The position numbers and the translations under genes were made by a program. Under the pieces are notes generated by a model. The model ran no database searches, was not told the origin of the DNA, and worked only from the letters and a program-made list of their open reading frames with translations. This document shows, in pieces, positions 4,368 through 5,017 of a DNA stretch of 5,017 nucleotides. How positions within the stretch are numbered: position 1 is the stretch's first letter; each line of letters starts with the position of its first letter. The DNA is from an uncultured Neisseria sp. (GTDB taxonomy: Bacteria; Pseudomonadota; Gammaproteobacteria; Burkholderiales; Neisseriaceae): assembly GCA_947097615.1 (NCBI GenBank), contig CAMURX010000130.1:1-5017 (forward strand). The letters are read 5' to 3'.

Positions 4368-4949
4368 ATGAACACAAACAAACGGCAAATCCTCGCCGAC
4401 ACCGCCCGACAACTGTTTCACCAACACGGCTTTGCCGCCGTATCCGTTGACAGAATCTGCCGCGAAGCCGCCGTCAGCCGCCCGACGTTTTACAAATATT
4501 TCAATGGCAAAAGCGCCATCGTGCAGGCGGTGGTTGTCGAACAGAAAAACCGCGTGCGCGCCGAATTGGAAGCCGTATTGGCGCAATGCGGCACATTGGA
4601 AAGCATTGCCGATACCTTTTGGCGGCTGCAGCGCGAATCGTTTGCCGAGCTGTATTCCGCCGCCTTTTTGCGCGACATGACCGACAACACCGATTTGGCG
4701 CTGGAGCGTTTTTTCAGCGAATTAAACGAAGAAAAGCACGTCTTTTTGCACGGCTTCTTCCACACCCTGCAACAGCGCGGTCTGATACGTCCGGACATTC
4801 CCGCCGAACTGGTCGGCCTGTTCGTCCGCCACGCCGACATATTGGCCGAACAGGCGCAAACGCTGCCGCGCTATAGCGCCGAGCCGCAACGCCTGCCGCA
4901 GGACATTCTCGGCCTGCTGCTGCACGGACTGGCGGGTGAGGCCGTCTAA
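4368..4949 (+). CDS. TetR/AcrR-family transcriptional regulator
   Basis: This is a 193-residue protein of typical TetR length. The N-terminal DNA-binding domain is clear: helix 1 at 4-20 (RQILADTARQLFHQHG), helix 2 at 25-35 (VSVDRICREAA) and the recognition helix at 37-45 with the family signature SRPTFYKYF, followed by GKSAIVQAVV. Residues from about 55 on form the all-helical ligand and dimer domain, which I cannot assign to a ligand. The ATG at 4368 gives a normal N-terminus. An in-frame TTG at 4347 would add seven residues and is less likely. The ribosome binding site is weak (an AGAGAAAG-like stretch about 10 bases upstream). The gene is divergent from the TonB receptor across 189 bases, so it probably regulates the receptor and itself. 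The last residues Glu-Ala-Val-stop run into a DUS-like sequence with a TAA stop. No hairpin terminator is visible after it in the window. Confidence 0.92.
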   Translation: MNTNKRQILADTARQLFHQHGFAAVSVDRICREAAVSRPTFYKYFNGKSAIVQAVVVEQKNRVRAELEAVLAQCGTLESIADTFWRLQRESFAELYSAAFLRDMTDNTDLALERFFSELNEEKHVFLHGFFHTLQQRGLIRPDIPAELVGLFVRHADILAEQAQTLPRYSAEPQRLPQDILGLLLHGLAGEAV

Positions 4950-5017
4950 AAATGGCCGTCTGAAAATGGCCGTCTGAAAATGGCCGTCTGAAAATGGCCG
5001 TCTGAAAATGGCCGTCT
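4941..5017 (+). repeat. Tandem DUS array, 14-bp period
   Basis: Four intact DUS start at 4955, 4969, 4983 and 4997, a truncated copy lies at 5011-5017, and a degenerate first copy (GCCGTCTAAA) at 4941-4950 contains the TetR stop. The unit is GGCCGTCTGAAAAT, one T longer than the unit at the left end, so the two bases before each core are TG rather than AG. All copies point the same way and no inverted partner is in the window. The array runs off the window end. Confidence 0.95.

Noticed and set aside
4941..5017. CRISPR-like array at the right end (and at the left end)
   Set aside because: The repeats are the 10-base DUS with only 3-4 constant bases between copies and no variable spacers.

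Overview
The window is almost certainly from a Neisseria species or a very close relative. By hand count it holds 19 intact copies of the 10-base neisserial DNA uptake sequence GCCGTCTGAA (DUS), either strand. Most intergenic copies are preceded by AG (the AG-DUS dialect of several commensal Neisseria), and one is preceded by AT. The coding DNA is GC-rich, which fits a commensal rather than N. meningitidis or N. gonorrhoeae, but I cannot name the species. Both ends of the window lie inside tandem DUS arrays, so the window may be a whole draft contig broken at repeats.

Layout, left to right: (1) 1-78, a 13-bp-period DUS array running into a perfect DUS hairpin, the probable terminator of the first gene. 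(2) 67-1299, minus strand, a 12-TM-type MFS permease resembling the RhtX/FptX/AmpG-type solute importers. (3) 1375-1425, a second perfect DUS hairpin. (4) 1410-1826, minus, a 138-residue cytosolic protein I do not recognise. (5) 1827-2123, a non-coding gap with two GC-rich palindromic elements and a cluster of alternating DUS. (6) 2124-4178, minus, a complete TonB-dependent outer-membrane receptor of 684 residues. (7) 4179-4367, an AT-rich divergent control region with candidate promoters and operator-like half-sites, bracketed by two inverted DUS. (8) 4368-4949, plus, a TetR-family regulator. (9) 4941-5017, a 14-bp-period DUS array running off the end.

The likely biology is an iron or siderophore piracy locus. 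The receptor would bring a ferric chelate across the outer membrane using TonB energy, and the MFS permease would carry it, or its siderophore, across the inner membrane. The small protein between them may assist in a step I cannot define. The divergent TetR protein probably controls the receptor promoter in response to a ligand. No siderophore biosynthesis genes, periplasmic binding protein or ABC transporter are present here. The substrate cannot be read from the sequence.

The most unusual aspect is how far DUS copies are woven into gene structure. They supply the last two codons and stop of two genes, and of a third with one base changed. They also supply a possible start codon, sit between the -35 and -10 elements of a candidate promoter, and form most of the predicted hairpins.
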